DNA of 64,000 bases from an uncultured Clostridia bacterium (GCA_946529215.1 CAMMZC010000002.1:96457-160456), one strand, 5' to 3'. Shown: positions 50,937 to 61,321, counted from the first letter of the stretch. Program-made: numbers and translations. The notes: generated by a model from the letters alone, not told the origin.

Positions 50937-52334
50937 ATGAAATTAAAAAACAAAATTATTTTATTAGTATTAACATTTGTATTTGCTTTATTATTTTTAT
51001 CAAATAAAACATTAGCGACAAATACAATAGATGTTAAAGTTAATGGAACAATGGATTATACAAAAGCACAAGAAGTTTTAGATTTAGTAAATAAAGAAAG
51101 GCAGGCAGCAGGAGTTAGTACATTAAAAATGGACACAGAATTACAAGAAGCAGCAATGACAAGAGCTGCTGAGTTAGCACTAAATTTTGACCATACACGT
51201 CCAGATGGAACTTCTTGTTTTACAATTAGTTCAAAATCATATGGAGAAAATATTGCTTTTGGAGATACAGGCGCAAGTGATGTAATGAAAAGATGGATGA
51301 ATTCAGAAGGACATAAATCTAACATACTATATGGAAATTTTAAATCAATTGGAATTGGATGTTTTAAAAATGGTAGTGTGTATTATTGGGTTCAAAATTT
51401 TGGTATATATGATGCAACTTTAGAAACTTCAAAAACAGGAACTCAAAATATAACATATAATGTTTCAGTAGTAAATGAAAATTTAAAAATATATGCAAGA
51501 AAAACAACAAACTCTACTAGAATTTCTTTTATGAATATTGGAAATCGAGGCACATATATAGTTGGTATTAAAAATAAATCTATAGATTATTATAGTGTAG
51601 GAGATGCAAGTGATTATACATTTACTAGCAGCAATTCAAATGTAATAAAAATGAATTCAGATGGAACATTTTATGCAGTTGGAAAAGGAACATCAACAAT
51701 TACAATTGCTTTAAAAGCTAATTCATCTGTAAAGTTTAGTGAAAATATCATGGTAAAACCTTTTGAACCAGAAAAAGTAACAGGGCTAAAAGCACAAAAT
51801 CAAAAAACTACAACATTTGATATAACATGGAATCTACAAAGTGAGACTGCAGATAAATATGAAGTATATATGTATAATTCTAAAAAGAAAAACTACGAAC
51901 GTTTAGGCACCTCATATAGTAATGCTGGAACATTTTATGGTTTACAAGCTGGAACTACATACAAGGTTAAGATAAGAGCTGTTAGAATTATAAATGGTAA
52001 AACATATTATGGACCTTATTCTGATGTTTTAAAAACAACAACTGCAACAGATAAAACTAAAATTACAAAGGTAAAAGGAGCTAAGAAAAAGTTAACTTTA
52101 AATTGGAAAAAAATATCTAAAGCTACAGGATATCAAGTTCAAGTTGCAACTGATAAAAAATTCAAAAAAATTAAAAAATCAGTAATAATAAGCAAAAATA
52201 AGACACTATCAACAACTATAAAGAAATTAAAATCTAAGAAGAAATATTACTTAAGAGTTAGAACTTACAGAAAAGTTGGTGGCAAGAAAGTATATAGCAA
52301 GTGGAGTTCTGTAAAAAATGTTAAAACTAAATAA
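50937..52334 (+). CDS. Secreted CAP/SCP domain protein with Big-like and fibronectin type III-like C-terminal domains
   Basis: Signal peptide; LNFDHTRPDGTSCF, YGENIAFG, WMNSEGHKSNILYG; FN3-like repeats. Confidence 0.92.
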   Translation: MKLKNKIILLVLTFVFALLFLSNKTLATNTIDVKVNGTMDYTKAQEVLDLVNKERQAAGVSTLKMDTELQEAAMTRAAELALNFDHTRPDGTSCFTISSKSYGENIAFGDTGASDVMKRWMNSEGHKSNILYGNFKSIGIGCFKNGSVYYWVQNFGIYDATLETSKTGTQNITYNVSVVNENLKIYARKTTNSTRISFMNIGNRGTYIVGIKNKSIDYYSVGDASDYTFTSSNSNVIKMNSDGTFYAVGKGTSTITIALKANSSVKFSENIMVKPFEPEKVTGLKAQNQKTTTFDITWNLQSETADKYEVYMYNSKKKNYERLGTSYSNAGTFYGLQAGTTYKVKIRAVRIINGKTYYGPYSDVLKTTTATDKTKITKVKGAKKKLTLNWKKISKATGYQVQVATDKKFKKIKKSVIISKNKTLSTTIKKLKSKKKYYLRVRTYRKVGGKKVYSKWSSVKNVKTK

Positions 52335-52373
52335 ACAAATATAATATATCCAATAATAAATTAAAACAAATTT

Positions 52374-52410
52374 AAAAGGCTATTTGCTATTATAAGCAAT
52401 TAGCCTTTTT
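52374..52410 (+). terminator. Intrinsic terminator
   Basis: AAAAGGCTATTTGCT...AGCAATTAGCCTTTTT. Confidence 0.85.
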
Positions 52411-52485
52411 AAGTAGTGTAAGAGGAAAATGAATAAAATAATTTCAGTTAGTTCCTCTCGATTGTATTTATTTCAGATATTAATT

Positions 52486-53913
52486 TTATCTTTCTGTATC
52501 TTCTAATTGTGTTTCCTGCTCCTTTTCTTTTTGTATATAATTTCTTGCCATTAATAATGCAATTTTAGTTGGCATTGGAGCATGAAGACTATCAATATCT
52601 AAAGAATCAAAATCATACCATTGAATATCGCCAATTGTTTCTTCTTCATCAAGTTTTTTATTTCCTTGAATATAGTTTTCTGGAAGTTTTGCAAGATAGA
52701 ATTCACTTAGCTCTTCTGTACCATGACTTAATAATAAGTGTTGTGATATAGGTTTAAGCCAATCAGAAGATATTTCTACACCAGCTTCTTCTTGAGCTTC
52801 ATCTTTTGCTGCTTTTAATGCAGCATAATGATATAATATCTCTTTTGTTGCTAAATCTAGATTTTTGTATTCGTCACTAGTTATATCAATATTTTCATAA
52901 TGCTTGTTTTCTATCATACCTGCAACAGTTTCTGTAAATACTTCCTTGATATTTTGTTTAGAGATAAATGGAGAACGATGTTGAGGAGATAGTCCTACTT
53001 GTAGTTTACCATTTTTAACTCTTGTTAATACTACTTGAACAGAATTTTTTGACATTCCATAAATGGATGTTTCTTTAGCTGTTCCATCATTGTCATATTC
53101 AATATTTTCAGCTGCATAATCAATTCTGCCAGTTCCCATTAAATCTTGAATTGGACCAGGTATTTCTTCTTTTGCTACACCAAATCTATATTTATGAGGC
53201 CAAATTACAATGTCATTATCTCTATGACCATATGCTCTTGGATTAGTCAATAATTCTTCATCAATTTCTGCTTCTGTTGATTTGTATTTAGCTATCTCAT
53301 TTTTATGTTTTTCTGAAAATCGTAATAATGCATATTTTGTTTGAATAGACATAGGAATATCTCTTGATAAAATATCTTCTAAATTACTAACTGGAAACCA
53401 CTGAAGTCTTTTATCTCCTTTTATATCTTTTACACCTAATTCAACTAATTTAGCTGTTTGATTAGTAAATGACTGCGATACTGGATCAAATCCTGAAGTC
53501 AAATCTTTTATTTCATTATTTGATGTATATAATTGCAACATATTAGTTAAATTAATGGTTGAATTTAAAATATCTTCTTTGGTGTAGCTTTCTTTTTGTT
53601 CTTTCATTCCAATTGATGGTAATTCAAGATATATTTGTTTTCTTGCAGGAATATATGTATATTCCATTGCAAAATATATTTGACCATCATCACCTTTTTT
53701 TACAAGTACTGGTACCAAAATGTCATTCATATCTAGGTAATTTTGCGTGATAGTAGGCTTTTCTTTTCTTTTTTCTTTATCTGGATTTTCATATGTAACA
53801 GAGATTCTACGTGATGCATATTTGGAACTTAAAGTTCCCATTGGGTCAGTACTATTAGCATTGTTTTCATCATAATTTTCATAATTTGGTAAATTTTCTT
53901 TATCTAAACTCAT
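52486..53913 (-). CDS. Putative tandem Nudix-like domain protein (475 aa)
   Basis: C-terminal half: EVFTETVAGMIEN...AAKDEAQEEAGVEI (Nudix box-like) and QWYDFDSL; N-terminal half: ARKQIYLELPSIGM and QWFPVSNLEDIL without an obvious Nudix box. Confidence 0.62.
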   Translation of the reverse strand: MSLDKENLPNYENYDENNANSTDPMGTLSSKYASRRISVTYENPDKEKRKEKPTITQNYLDMNDILVPVLVKKGDDGQIYFAMEYTYIPARKQIYLELPSIGMKEQKESYTKEDILNSTINLTNMLQLYTSNNEIKDLTSGFDPVSQSFTNQTAKLVELGVKDIKGDKRLQWFPVSNLEDILSRDIPMSIQTKYALLRFSEKHKNEIAKYKSTEAEIDEELLTNPRAYGHRDNDIVIWPHKYRFGVAKEEIPGPIQDLMGTGRIDYAAENIEYDNDGTAKETSIYGMSKNSVQVVLTRVKNGKLQVGLSPQHRSPFISKQNIKEVFTETVAGMIENKHYENIDITSDEYKNLDLATKEILYHYAALKAAKDEAQEEAGVEISSDWLKPISQHLLLSHGTEELSEFYLAKLPENYIQGNKKLDEEETIGDIQWYDFDSLDIDSLHAPMPTKIALLMARNYIQKEKEQETQLEDTER

Positions 53914-54165
53914 AATTTTTCCTCCTCTTATATAATTTAAAAAACATCTTTTAATAATATATCATAAATAAGATGTTATGTCAAGTTGATGTTTGGAGAT
54001 TTTTGGGACATTTTCAAAAATATTAACAGTTAATGCTGATTCTACTAAATAAATTGTTTTAAAGATTATTTAAAAAAATTAAGTTTCAAAAAATTTCTCA
54101 AAATAGTTGATATTTTCCTAAATTAATGATATACTTTGCATATAAATTATAAGGGAGGGAAAATA

Positions 54166-55158
54166 ATGTCATTTATTGAAAAAATAAAACAAAGAGCAAA
54201 GCAAGATATTAAAACAATTATTTTACCAGAAGCGGAAGATAAAAGAGTTTTAGAAGCAGCAAGTAAAGTAATTGCACAAGGATTTGCTAAAGTAATTTTA
54301 CTTGGAAATAAAGCACAAATAGAAAATGATAGCAAAGAAAATAATATAGATTTAACAGGAGTAGAAATAATTGATATTCCATCATCTAACAAAAAACAAG
54401 AATATGCTCAAAAGTTATTTGAATTAAGACAAGCTAAAGGTATGACTCTAGAGGAAGCTTCAAAATTGATAGAAGAGCCTATTTATTATGGTATGATGAT
54501 GTTAAAACTTGGCGAAGCAGATGGCTTAGTTTCTGGTGCAGCACACTCTACATCAAACACTTTAAGACCTGCACTTCAAATTCTTAAAACAGCGCCAAAT
54601 ACCAAATTAGTTTCTGCTTTTTTTGTTATGTGTGTGCCTAATTGCGAATATGGAGAAAATGGTACATTTATATATGGAGATAGTGGATTAGTTGAAAATC
54701 CTAATGCAGATGAATTATCAGAAATTGCAATTTCTTCTGCAAAAAGTTTTGAAAATTTAGTAGGTAGTGAGCCAAAAGTAGCAATGCTTTCATATTCTAC
54801 TTATGGAAGTGCAAAATCTGAATTAACAGAAAAAGTAATAGAAGCGACTAAACTTGTAAAAGAAAAAAATCCAGATTTATTAGTAGATGGAGAATTGCAA
54901 GTAGATGCCGCAATAATTCCAGAAGTTTCAAAATCAAAAGCTCCAGGAAGCCCATTAGAAGGAAATGCAAATGTTCTTATATTCCCAGACTTAAATGCAG
55001 GAAATATTGGATATAAACTAACACAAAGACTTGCTAAAGCAGAAGCTTATGGTCCTTTATGCCAAGGAATTGCAAAACCTGTAAATGATTTGTCTAGAGG
55101 ATGTAGTGCAGATGATATTGTTGGAGTTGTAGGAATTACAGCTGTTCAAGCACAATAA
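54166..55158 (+). CDS. pta: Phosphate acetyltransferase (ATG 54166)
   Basis: ILPEAEDKRVLEAASKV; DGELQVDAAI; ANVLIFPDLNAGNIGYKLTQRL. Confidence 0.96.
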   Translation: MSFIEKIKQRAKQDIKTIILPEAEDKRVLEAASKVIAQGFAKVILLGNKAQIENDSKENNIDLTGVEIIDIPSSNKKQEYAQKLFELRQAKGMTLEEASKLIEEPIYYGMMMLKLGEADGLVSGAAHSTSNTLRPALQILKTAPNTKLVSAFFVMCVPNCEYGENGTFIYGDSGLVENPNADELSEIAISSAKSFENLVGSEPKVAMLSYSTYGSAKSELTEKVIEATKLVKEKNPDLLVDGELQVDAAIIPEVSKSKAPGSPLEGNANVLIFPDLNAGNIGYKLTQRLAKAEAYGPLCQGIAKPVNDLSRGCSADDIVGVVGITAVQAQ

Positions 55159-55190
55159 GGTTCCTTTTTGGGACGGAGGAAAAAGAAACC
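55159..55190. repeat. GGGACGG REP-like imperfect palindrome
   Basis: GGTTCCTTTTTGGGACGGAGGAAAAAGAAACC; reverse complement shares CCGTCCC[A/C]AAAAGGAACC with 49974-49992. Confidence 0.75.
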
Positions 55191-55403
55191 TAGTATTAAT
55201 TATATAATGTAGCAAATAGTTTTCCAAAATTAAGTTATTAAATTTTAAAAAAATATATATAAATAATTTATCAAAAACGAGTATTGCAAGACAAAATTAC
55301 TTTAAAAGGCAAGAGAGTATACTTGGTGTATGTGACCGCGATTTAAAGCAATTTTAACATCGCAAGACGAAGTTTTTCATAAATTAAAAGGGAGGAATTT
55401 TAA

Positions 55404-56603
55404 ATGAAAATTTTAGTACTAAACAGTGGAAGCTCATCATTAAAATATCAAGTAATTGATATGGAAACAGAAGAAACACTTTGCTCAGGATATTTTGAAA
55501 GAATAGGAAACGAAAAAGCTTTTTTAACACACAAAGTAAATGGAGAAAAAATAAAAATTGAAAAATCTGTAAAAGATCATTCAGAAGCTTTAAAAGTAGT
55601 TATGGAACAATTATTAGATGAAAATTATGGAGTTATAAAATCACTAGATGAAATAGACGCAATAGGACATAGAATGGTTCATGGAGGAGAAAAATTCAAC
55701 TCTTCTGTACTTATTAATGAAGATGTTTTAGCAGCAGTTGAAGAATGTGTTCCACTAGCACCATTACATAATCCTGCAGGAATTTTAGGTGTTAGAGCTT
55801 GTCAAAAAGAAATGCCTGGTAAACCAAATGTAGGAGTATTTGACACAGCATTTCATCAAACTTTACCAAAAGAAAGATATATTTATCCAATTCCTTATGA
55901 ATATTATGAAAAATATGGAGTTAGAAAATACGGATTCCACGGAACATCACATATGTTTGTTTCAAGAAGAATTGCAGAAATTTTAAATAAGCCAATTGAA
56001 GACTTAAAAATAATAAATTGCCACATTGGTCAAGGAGCAAGTATTTGTGCTATTCAAAATGGAAAATCAGTTGAAACTTCAATGGGACTTACACCAGTTG
56101 CAGGAATTCCAATGGGTTCTAGAACAGGTGATTTAGATCCATCAGTTGTAACATTTATAATGAAAAAAGAAAATATGACACCAGAAGAAGCAGATACAAT
56201 GCTTAATAAAAAATCAGGATTGTTAGGAATCTCAGGAATTTCTGCAGATAATAGAGACATTGAACAAGCTTTAGCAGAAGGAAATGAAAGAGCTAAACTT
56301 GCATTAGATCATTATCACTATGCAATTGCAGCTTATGTTGCAAAATGTGCTGTTGCTATGAATGGAGTAGATGTTATAACATTTACAGCAGGAGTAGGAG
56401 AAAGAGGAAGAGAATCTAGAGCTGAAATATGTAAAAAGCTTGAATTTATGGGAGTTAAATTAGACCCTCAAGCAAACCAAGATGCATTTGCTAAAGAAGC
56501 AAAGATCTCTGCAGATGACTCAAAGGTTTTAGTTTATGTTGTTCCTACAAATGAAGAACTTATGATTGCTAAAGAGACTCAAAGAATTGTTAATGGAAAT
56601 TAG
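55404..56603 (+). CDS. ackA: Acetate kinase, copy 1
   Basis: MKILVLNSGSSSLKYQ; VFDTAFHQT; GFHGTSH. Confidence 0.96.
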   Translation: MKILVLNSGSSSLKYQVIDMETEETLCSGYFERIGNEKAFLTHKVNGEKIKIEKSVKDHSEALKVVMEQLLDENYGVIKSLDEIDAIGHRMVHGGEKFNSSVLINEDVLAAVEECVPLAPLHNPAGILGVRACQKEMPGKPNVGVFDTAFHQTLPKERYIYPIPYEYYEKYGVRKYGFHGTSHMFVSRRIAEILNKPIEDLKIINCHIGQGASICAIQNGKSVETSMGLTPVAGIPMGSRTGDLDPSVVTFIMKKENMTPEEADTMLNKKSGLLGISGISADNRDIEQALAEGNERAKLALDHYHYAIAAYVAKCAVAMNGVDVITFTAGVGERGRESRAEICKKLEFMGVKLDPQANQDAFAKEAKISADDSKVLVYVVPTNEELMIAKETQRIVNGN

Positions 56604-56662
56604 TATTAAAGGGATGGTTTGTTATAAAAAGCCATCCTAAATTAAAAAGGAGAAGATTATAA

Positions 56663-57853
56663 ATGAAAATTTTAGTTTTAAATTGTGGTAGTTCATCACT
56701 TAAATATCAATTAATAAATATGGAAACTGAAGAAGTTTTAGCTTCAGGAAAATATGAAAGAATAGGAGAACAAGAAGCTTTTATAACACACAAAGCTTGT
56801 GGTAAAAAAGTAACAATAAATCATGTTGCTTTAGATCACACAGAAGCAATAGATTTTACTTTAAAACAATTTACAAATCCAGAATACAAGGTAATAGATA
56901 GTCTTGATGAAGTAAGTGCTGTTGGACATAGATTAGTTCATGGAGGAGAAAAAATTGCAGAATCTGTTGTTATTGATGAACATGTTATAGATGTTTTGAA
57001 AGAATATACAGATTTAGCGCCATTACACAATCCAGCAGGAATAATGGGAATTGAAGCTGCAAAAAAAGTTATGCCAAATAAGCCAATGGTAGGTGTATTT
57101 GATACAGCATTTCATCAAACAATTTCAAAAGATAAATACATTTATCCAATTCCTTATGAATATTACGAAAAATATAGTGTAAGAAAATATGGATTCCACG
57201 GAACATCTCATATGTATGTTTCAAGAAGACTTGCAGAACTTAAAAATGAGAACATCGAAAATTTGAAAATTGTTACATGCCATTTAGGTCAAGGCTCTAG
57301 TATATGTGCTGTGGATGGCGGGAAATCAGTTGATACATCAATGGGACTTACTCCACTTGGAGGAATTCCAATGGTTACAAGATGTGGGGATTTAGACCCA
57401 TCAGTTGTTACATATATTATGAAAAAAGAAAATATGACAGTTGAAGAAGTTGATAGCCTTTTAAATAAAGAGTCAGGAGTTATGGGAGTTTCAGGTTTGG
57501 CACCTGATTTTAGAGTAATAGAACAGGCTTCAAATGAAGGAAATGAAAAGGCAGAACTTGCAATGAAAATGTTTAAATATTCTATTGCAAGTTATGTTGC
57601 AAAATATGCCGCTGCTATGGGTGGAATAGATGCAATTGTTTTCACAGGTGGAGTTGGAGAAAATCAAATCAATATCCGTAAAGATGTATGCAAACAACTT
57701 GAATTTATGGGTGTTTATATTGACGAAGAAGCAAATAATATGCGTGGAGAAGAAAAGAAAGTTTCTAAATTTGATTCTAAAGTTGAAGTTTGGGTTGTTC
57801 CAACAAACGAGGAGCTTATGATTGCAAAGGAAACAGAAAGATTAGTTGGCTAA
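56663..57853 (+). CDS. ackA: Acetate kinase, copy 2
   Basis: MKILVLNCGSSSLKYQ; VFDTAFHQT; GFHGTSH; tandem paralog. Confidence 0.95.
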   Translation: MKILVLNCGSSSLKYQLINMETEEVLASGKYERIGEQEAFITHKACGKKVTINHVALDHTEAIDFTLKQFTNPEYKVIDSLDEVSAVGHRLVHGGEKIAESVVIDEHVIDVLKEYTDLAPLHNPAGIMGIEAAKKVMPNKPMVGVFDTAFHQTISKDKYIYPIPYEYYEKYSVRKYGFHGTSHMYVSRRLAELKNENIENLKIVTCHLGQGSSICAVDGGKSVDTSMGLTPLGGIPMVTRCGDLDPSVVTYIMKKENMTVEEVDSLLNKESGVMGVSGLAPDFRVIEQASNEGNEKAELAMKMFKYSIASYVAKYAAAMGGIDAIVFTGGVGENQINIRKDVCKQLEFMGVYIDEEANNMRGEEKKVSKFDSKVEVWVVPTNEELMIAKETERLVG

Positions 57854-57932
57854 AAAAAGGAGGAATATGCAAGCTCAAAAAAGTCATGGTAATGGGTAAC
57901 AAATTTTTATATAAGAAAGAGAGAAGCAATAA

Positions 57933-58535
57933 ATGAAAATAGGAATAGATATAGATGACACAACTTTTTTAACAGTAAAATCAATGCTTAAATATGCAGA
58001 TATTTTTGAAGAAGAAATTTCAGGAGTGCCAACTAATAGAGATAGCTTTGGATTAATAGAAAATAGATATTATTTAAAAGCTTTGTATGGATGGGATGAT
58101 GAAACTAAATTTGCATTTTTTAATAAATATTACAAAAATGTATTAGAAGAATGTACAATGTTACCAAATGCAGATAGAGTAATTCGCAAATTAAAACAAA
58201 ATGGAGATACAATTCATTTTATTACAGCAAGATTGATGAATATTGAAGGATGCGATACTGAGGCTATTACAAGAAAAAGTCTATCAGATTTTGGTATTCC
58301 TTATGATACTTTAAGTTTACATGTTAGTGATAAATTAACATTTTTTAAAGAAAATAGTATAGATATTTGTATTGAAGATAGTTTTGAGACTTGCAAGCAA
58401 TTAACTGATAATGGAATTAAGTCAATTCTTATGACAACAAAGATGAATAGCAAAATAGATAGCGGGGAGATTGTAAGAGTCAATAGTTGGGAAGAGATTT
58501 ATGAAGAAATTGAAAAATTTAGAAAGTCAAGGTAG
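57933..58535 (+). CDS. HAD-superfamily 5'-nucleotidase-like (5'(3')-deoxyribonucleotidase/NT5C-type) protein
   Basis: MKIGIDIDDTT; IHFITARLM; CIEDSFETC. Confidence 0.83.
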   Translation: MKIGIDIDDTTFLTVKSMLKYADIFEEEISGVPTNRDSFGLIENRYYLKALYGWDDETKFAFFNKYYKNVLEECTMLPNADRVIRKLKQNGDTIHFITARLMNIEGCDTEAITRKSLSDFGIPYDTLSLHVSDKLTFFKENSIDICIEDSFETCKQLTDNGIKSILMTTKMNSKIDSGEIVRVNSWEEIYEEIEKFRKSR

Positions 58536-58552
58536 AGTTTTCTCTACCTTTT
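58529..58552 (+). terminator. Terminator overlapping stop codon of upstream CDS
   Basis: AAGGTAGAG-TTTT-CTCTACCTT + TT. Confidence 0.85.
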
Positions 58553-58677
58553 ATATAATTATTTTTAAAGAAAAATCCGAAGAAATCAAATTATTTAGCA
58601 TAAATCTTTACATTGTTTCCATAATATGGTATAATACTAAAGAAACATTATAGAAATGAAAGAGAGTGAAAAATATA

Positions 58678-59655
58678 ATGAATGATAGATTTAGCGGAGA
58701 ATATTCAACATATAGTGAAAAAGTGAAAAACTTACTAAAATCCATAGAATATTATAGAAATATATTGAGCAACTCAAATATGGAAAGTTCTAATTTAAGC
58801 GTAATTTTCAGAATTGAGCACTTTTTAGAAAGTCTTTCAAATTATCCAAATAAAATTTCAATAAAATGTCAAAGTGCTTTAAATGATATTAGAAATATAC
58901 GCTCTAATAATGGTAGTGCTTTATTTAAAAAAAGAAAAAAACAGCTAAATTTAGAAGATCTTGATAAAATTAAAGGTATAATAGATGATGTTATGAAGAT
59001 CATTAATGAAGAACTTCCAAAAGAGGAAGACCTTGATAAAATTGAATTATCACTTATAAATAAAGAGTATTCAAATAAACAATTAGGGGAAGCTATTAGA
59101 AATCATGCAAGAGAGATTGTATTTATATTATGTAGTGAGGATAGTGCAACAAATACAATAATTGAACCATCAATTGGAAAAAACTTAGAAGATTTATTGC
59201 GTTATATTAAAGACCAACGAGATAACTTAGCTCCTCAATATTCAACACCTCTTGATGTAGCATATCGTGTAAGTGGTCTTCTCGATAATGGTTATTTAAT
59301 ACCAAATGGCATTGACCATAGTGTTGTATACAAAGATTGTTCTAACACATATAATAAGATTAAAGAATTAATATGTAACTATCATTTTAGAGATCATAAC
59401 AGAATCACGATAGAAATGTTGATTGAAATAATTAATCCACTTATAAATTTTATTGATTATAAGATTCCATTAGAAAAAAGAATAGATAAAATTCAAGAAA
59501 TAATATTATCCGAACAATTTCCTCATTTAGGAGGTGCTATTGCACGTTGCTCTAGAAAAATTGCACAAACAATAAGCAGTGAAATGCAACTAATGGAGAA
59601 TCAGAATAGTCATAATGTTGAAGCTATAAGTACAGAAGATGAAGTAAATAGATAA
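58678..59655 (+). CDS. Hypothetical protein with two-fold internal duplication (ATG 58678)
   Basis: RBS gaaagagagtg; halves align (LINKEYSNKQLGEAIRNHAREIVFILCSE / ILSEQFPHLGGAIARCSRKIAQTISSE). Confidence 0.75.
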   Translation: MNDRFSGEYSTYSEKVKNLLKSIEYYRNILSNSNMESSNLSVIFRIEHFLESLSNYPNKISIKCQSALNDIRNIRSNNGSALFKKRKKQLNLEDLDKIKGIIDDVMKIINEELPKEEDLDKIELSLINKEYSNKQLGEAIRNHAREIVFILCSEDSATNTIIEPSIGKNLEDLLRYIKDQRDNLAPQYSTPLDVAYRVSGLLDNGYLIPNGIDHSVVYKDCSNTYNKIKELICNYHFRDHNRITIEMLIEIINPLINFIDYKIPLEKRIDKIQEIILSEQFPHLGGAIARCSRKIAQTISSEMQLMENQNSHNVEAISTEDEVNR

Positions 59656-59761
59656 AAATTAAATTATTTCATTGAAAAAAAATAATCTTTGTGTTTTAAT
59701 ATAAGTATAAACTATTTACAAGAAATAAACGACATTAATAGACTAAGAAAAGGAGAAAATC

Positions 59762-61090
59762 ATGTCAAAACCAATAGTAGCTATAATAGGCAAGCCAAAT
59801 GTTGGAAAGTCAACATTTTTTAATTACATAGTTGGAAAAAGAATTTCTATAGTAGAAGATACTCCAGGAGTTACAAGAGATAGAGTATATGCAGAAACAA
59901 ACTGGAGAGGAAAAAACTTTACAGTTGTTGATACTGGAGGAATTGAGCCTGAGTCAGATGATATTATAGTGTCACAAATGAGAAGGCAAGCAGAAATTGC
60001 AATCGAAATTGCAGATGTTATAATTTTTTTAACAGATGTAAAACAAGGGGTTACAGCTGCAGATAAAGAAATTTCTTTGATGCTAAAAAAGTCTAAAAAG
60101 CCAATTATACTTGTATGTAATAAAGTTGATAATATTTCAAAATATCAAAATGATATTTATGAATTTTATAACCTAGGAATAGGAGATCCAATTCCTATTT
60201 CTGCCACAAATGCACAAGGAATAGGTGATGCATTAGATGCAATTTATGAAAAATTGCCTGATTCAACATCGAATGAAGATGATGAAAGAATAAAAGTTGC
60301 AGTAATTGGAAAGCCAAATGTTGGAAAATCATCACTTATAAACAAAATTTTAGGTGAAGAAAGAAATATAGTAAGTGATATCGCAGGAACAACAAGAGAT
60401 GCAATAGATTCAGAGTTTGAAAATGAAAAAGGTAAATATGTTTTTATAGATACAGCAGGAATTCGTAGAAAATCAAAAGTTACAGAATCTATTGAAAAAT
60501 TTAGTGTTATGAGAAGTCTTTTGGCAATAGAAAGAGCTGACGTAGCTCTTATGCTTATAGATGCAAATGAGGGAATTACAGATCAAGATGCAAAAATTGC
60601 AGGAGAAGCACATGAAGCTGGAAAAGGTGTTATAATAGTTGTTAACAAGTGGGATGAATATGAAAAAGAAACTGGAACAATGGAAAAATACAAAAAAGAT
60701 ATTTACAACAAATTGTCATATTTATCTTATGCACCAATTATATTTATATCAGCCAAAACTGGTCAAAGAATAGATAAATTATTTGATATGATAAATAATG
60801 TAGCAGAGCAAAATGCAAAAAGAATTTCAACTGGAGTTTTAAATCAAGTTATAAATGAAGCAATTGCACTAGTTCAGCCACCATCAGATAAAGGGAAAAG
60901 GCTTCGAATTTATTATGGAACACAGGTTTCAACTAAACCTCCAACATTTATAATTTTTGTAAACAAAAAAGAATTATTTCATTTCTCTTATGAGAGATAT
61001 ATTGTTAATCAAATTCGTAAAGAGTTTGGATTAGAAGGTACACCAGTTAGAATTATTGCAAGAGAAAAACTAGATAAAGAGGTAGAGTAG
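59762..61090 (+). CDS. der: Ribosome biogenesis GTPase Der (EngA), two GTPase domains
   Basis: [14 protein letters not shown] and [15 protein letters not shown]-terminal KH-like domain. Confidence 0.98.
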   Translation: MSKPIVAIIGKPNVGKSTFFNYIVGKRISIVEDTPGVTRDRVYAETNWRGKNFTVVDTGGIEPESDDIIVSQMRRQAEIAIEIADVIIFLTDVKQGVTAADKEISLMLKKSKKPIILVCNKVDNISKYQNDIYEFYNLGIGDPIPISATNAQGIGDALDAIYEKLPDSTSNEDDERIKVAVIGKPNVGKSSLINKILGEERNIVSDIAGTTRDAIDSEFENEKGKYVFIDTAGIRRKSKVTESIEKFSVMRSLLAIERADVALMLIDANEGITDQDAKIAGEAHEAGKGVIIVVNKWDEYEKETGTMEKYKKDIYNKLSYLSYAPIIFISAKTGQRIDKLFDMINNVAEQNAKRISTGVLNQVINEAIALVQPPSDKGKRLRIYYGTQVSTKPPTFIIFVNKKELFHFSYERYIVNQIRKEFGLEGTPVRIIAREKLDKEVE

Positions 61091-61108
61091 AAATTGGAAA
61101 TTTCTTTA

Positions 61109-61184
61109 ATTAATATATAAATTTTTAAATATATGACTTAAGTCGCTTTGCTCCGGCGCATATATTTAAAAATTTAATATTAAT
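61109..61184. repeat. Long AT-rich inverted repeat with about 26-bp arms and 23-nt loop
   Basis: ATTAATATATAAATTTTTAAATATATG ... CATATATTTAAAAATTTAATATTAAT. Confidence 0.9.
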
Positions 61185-61200
61185 AAAGTGAAAATTTTAG

Positions 61201-61285
61201 TTAAATACATAAGTATTTTTTGAATAATTATTGATAACTTTCGTTTAATGCTAAAAAATTCAAACAAAATACTTATATATTCAAA
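61201..61285. repeat. Dispersed MITE-like element, copy C
   Basis: TTAAATACATAAGTATTTTTTGAATAATTATTGATAACTTTCGTTTAATGCTAAAAAATTC...ACTTATATATTCAAA. Confidence 0.75.
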
Positions 61286-61321
61286 TAAATTTAAATAAAA
61301 GGAAAAGAAAGGGGAATTAAA

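Noticed and set aside
57630-57821. 63-aa ORF within ackA copy 2
   Set aside because: Out-of-frame ORF inside a well-supported CDS.
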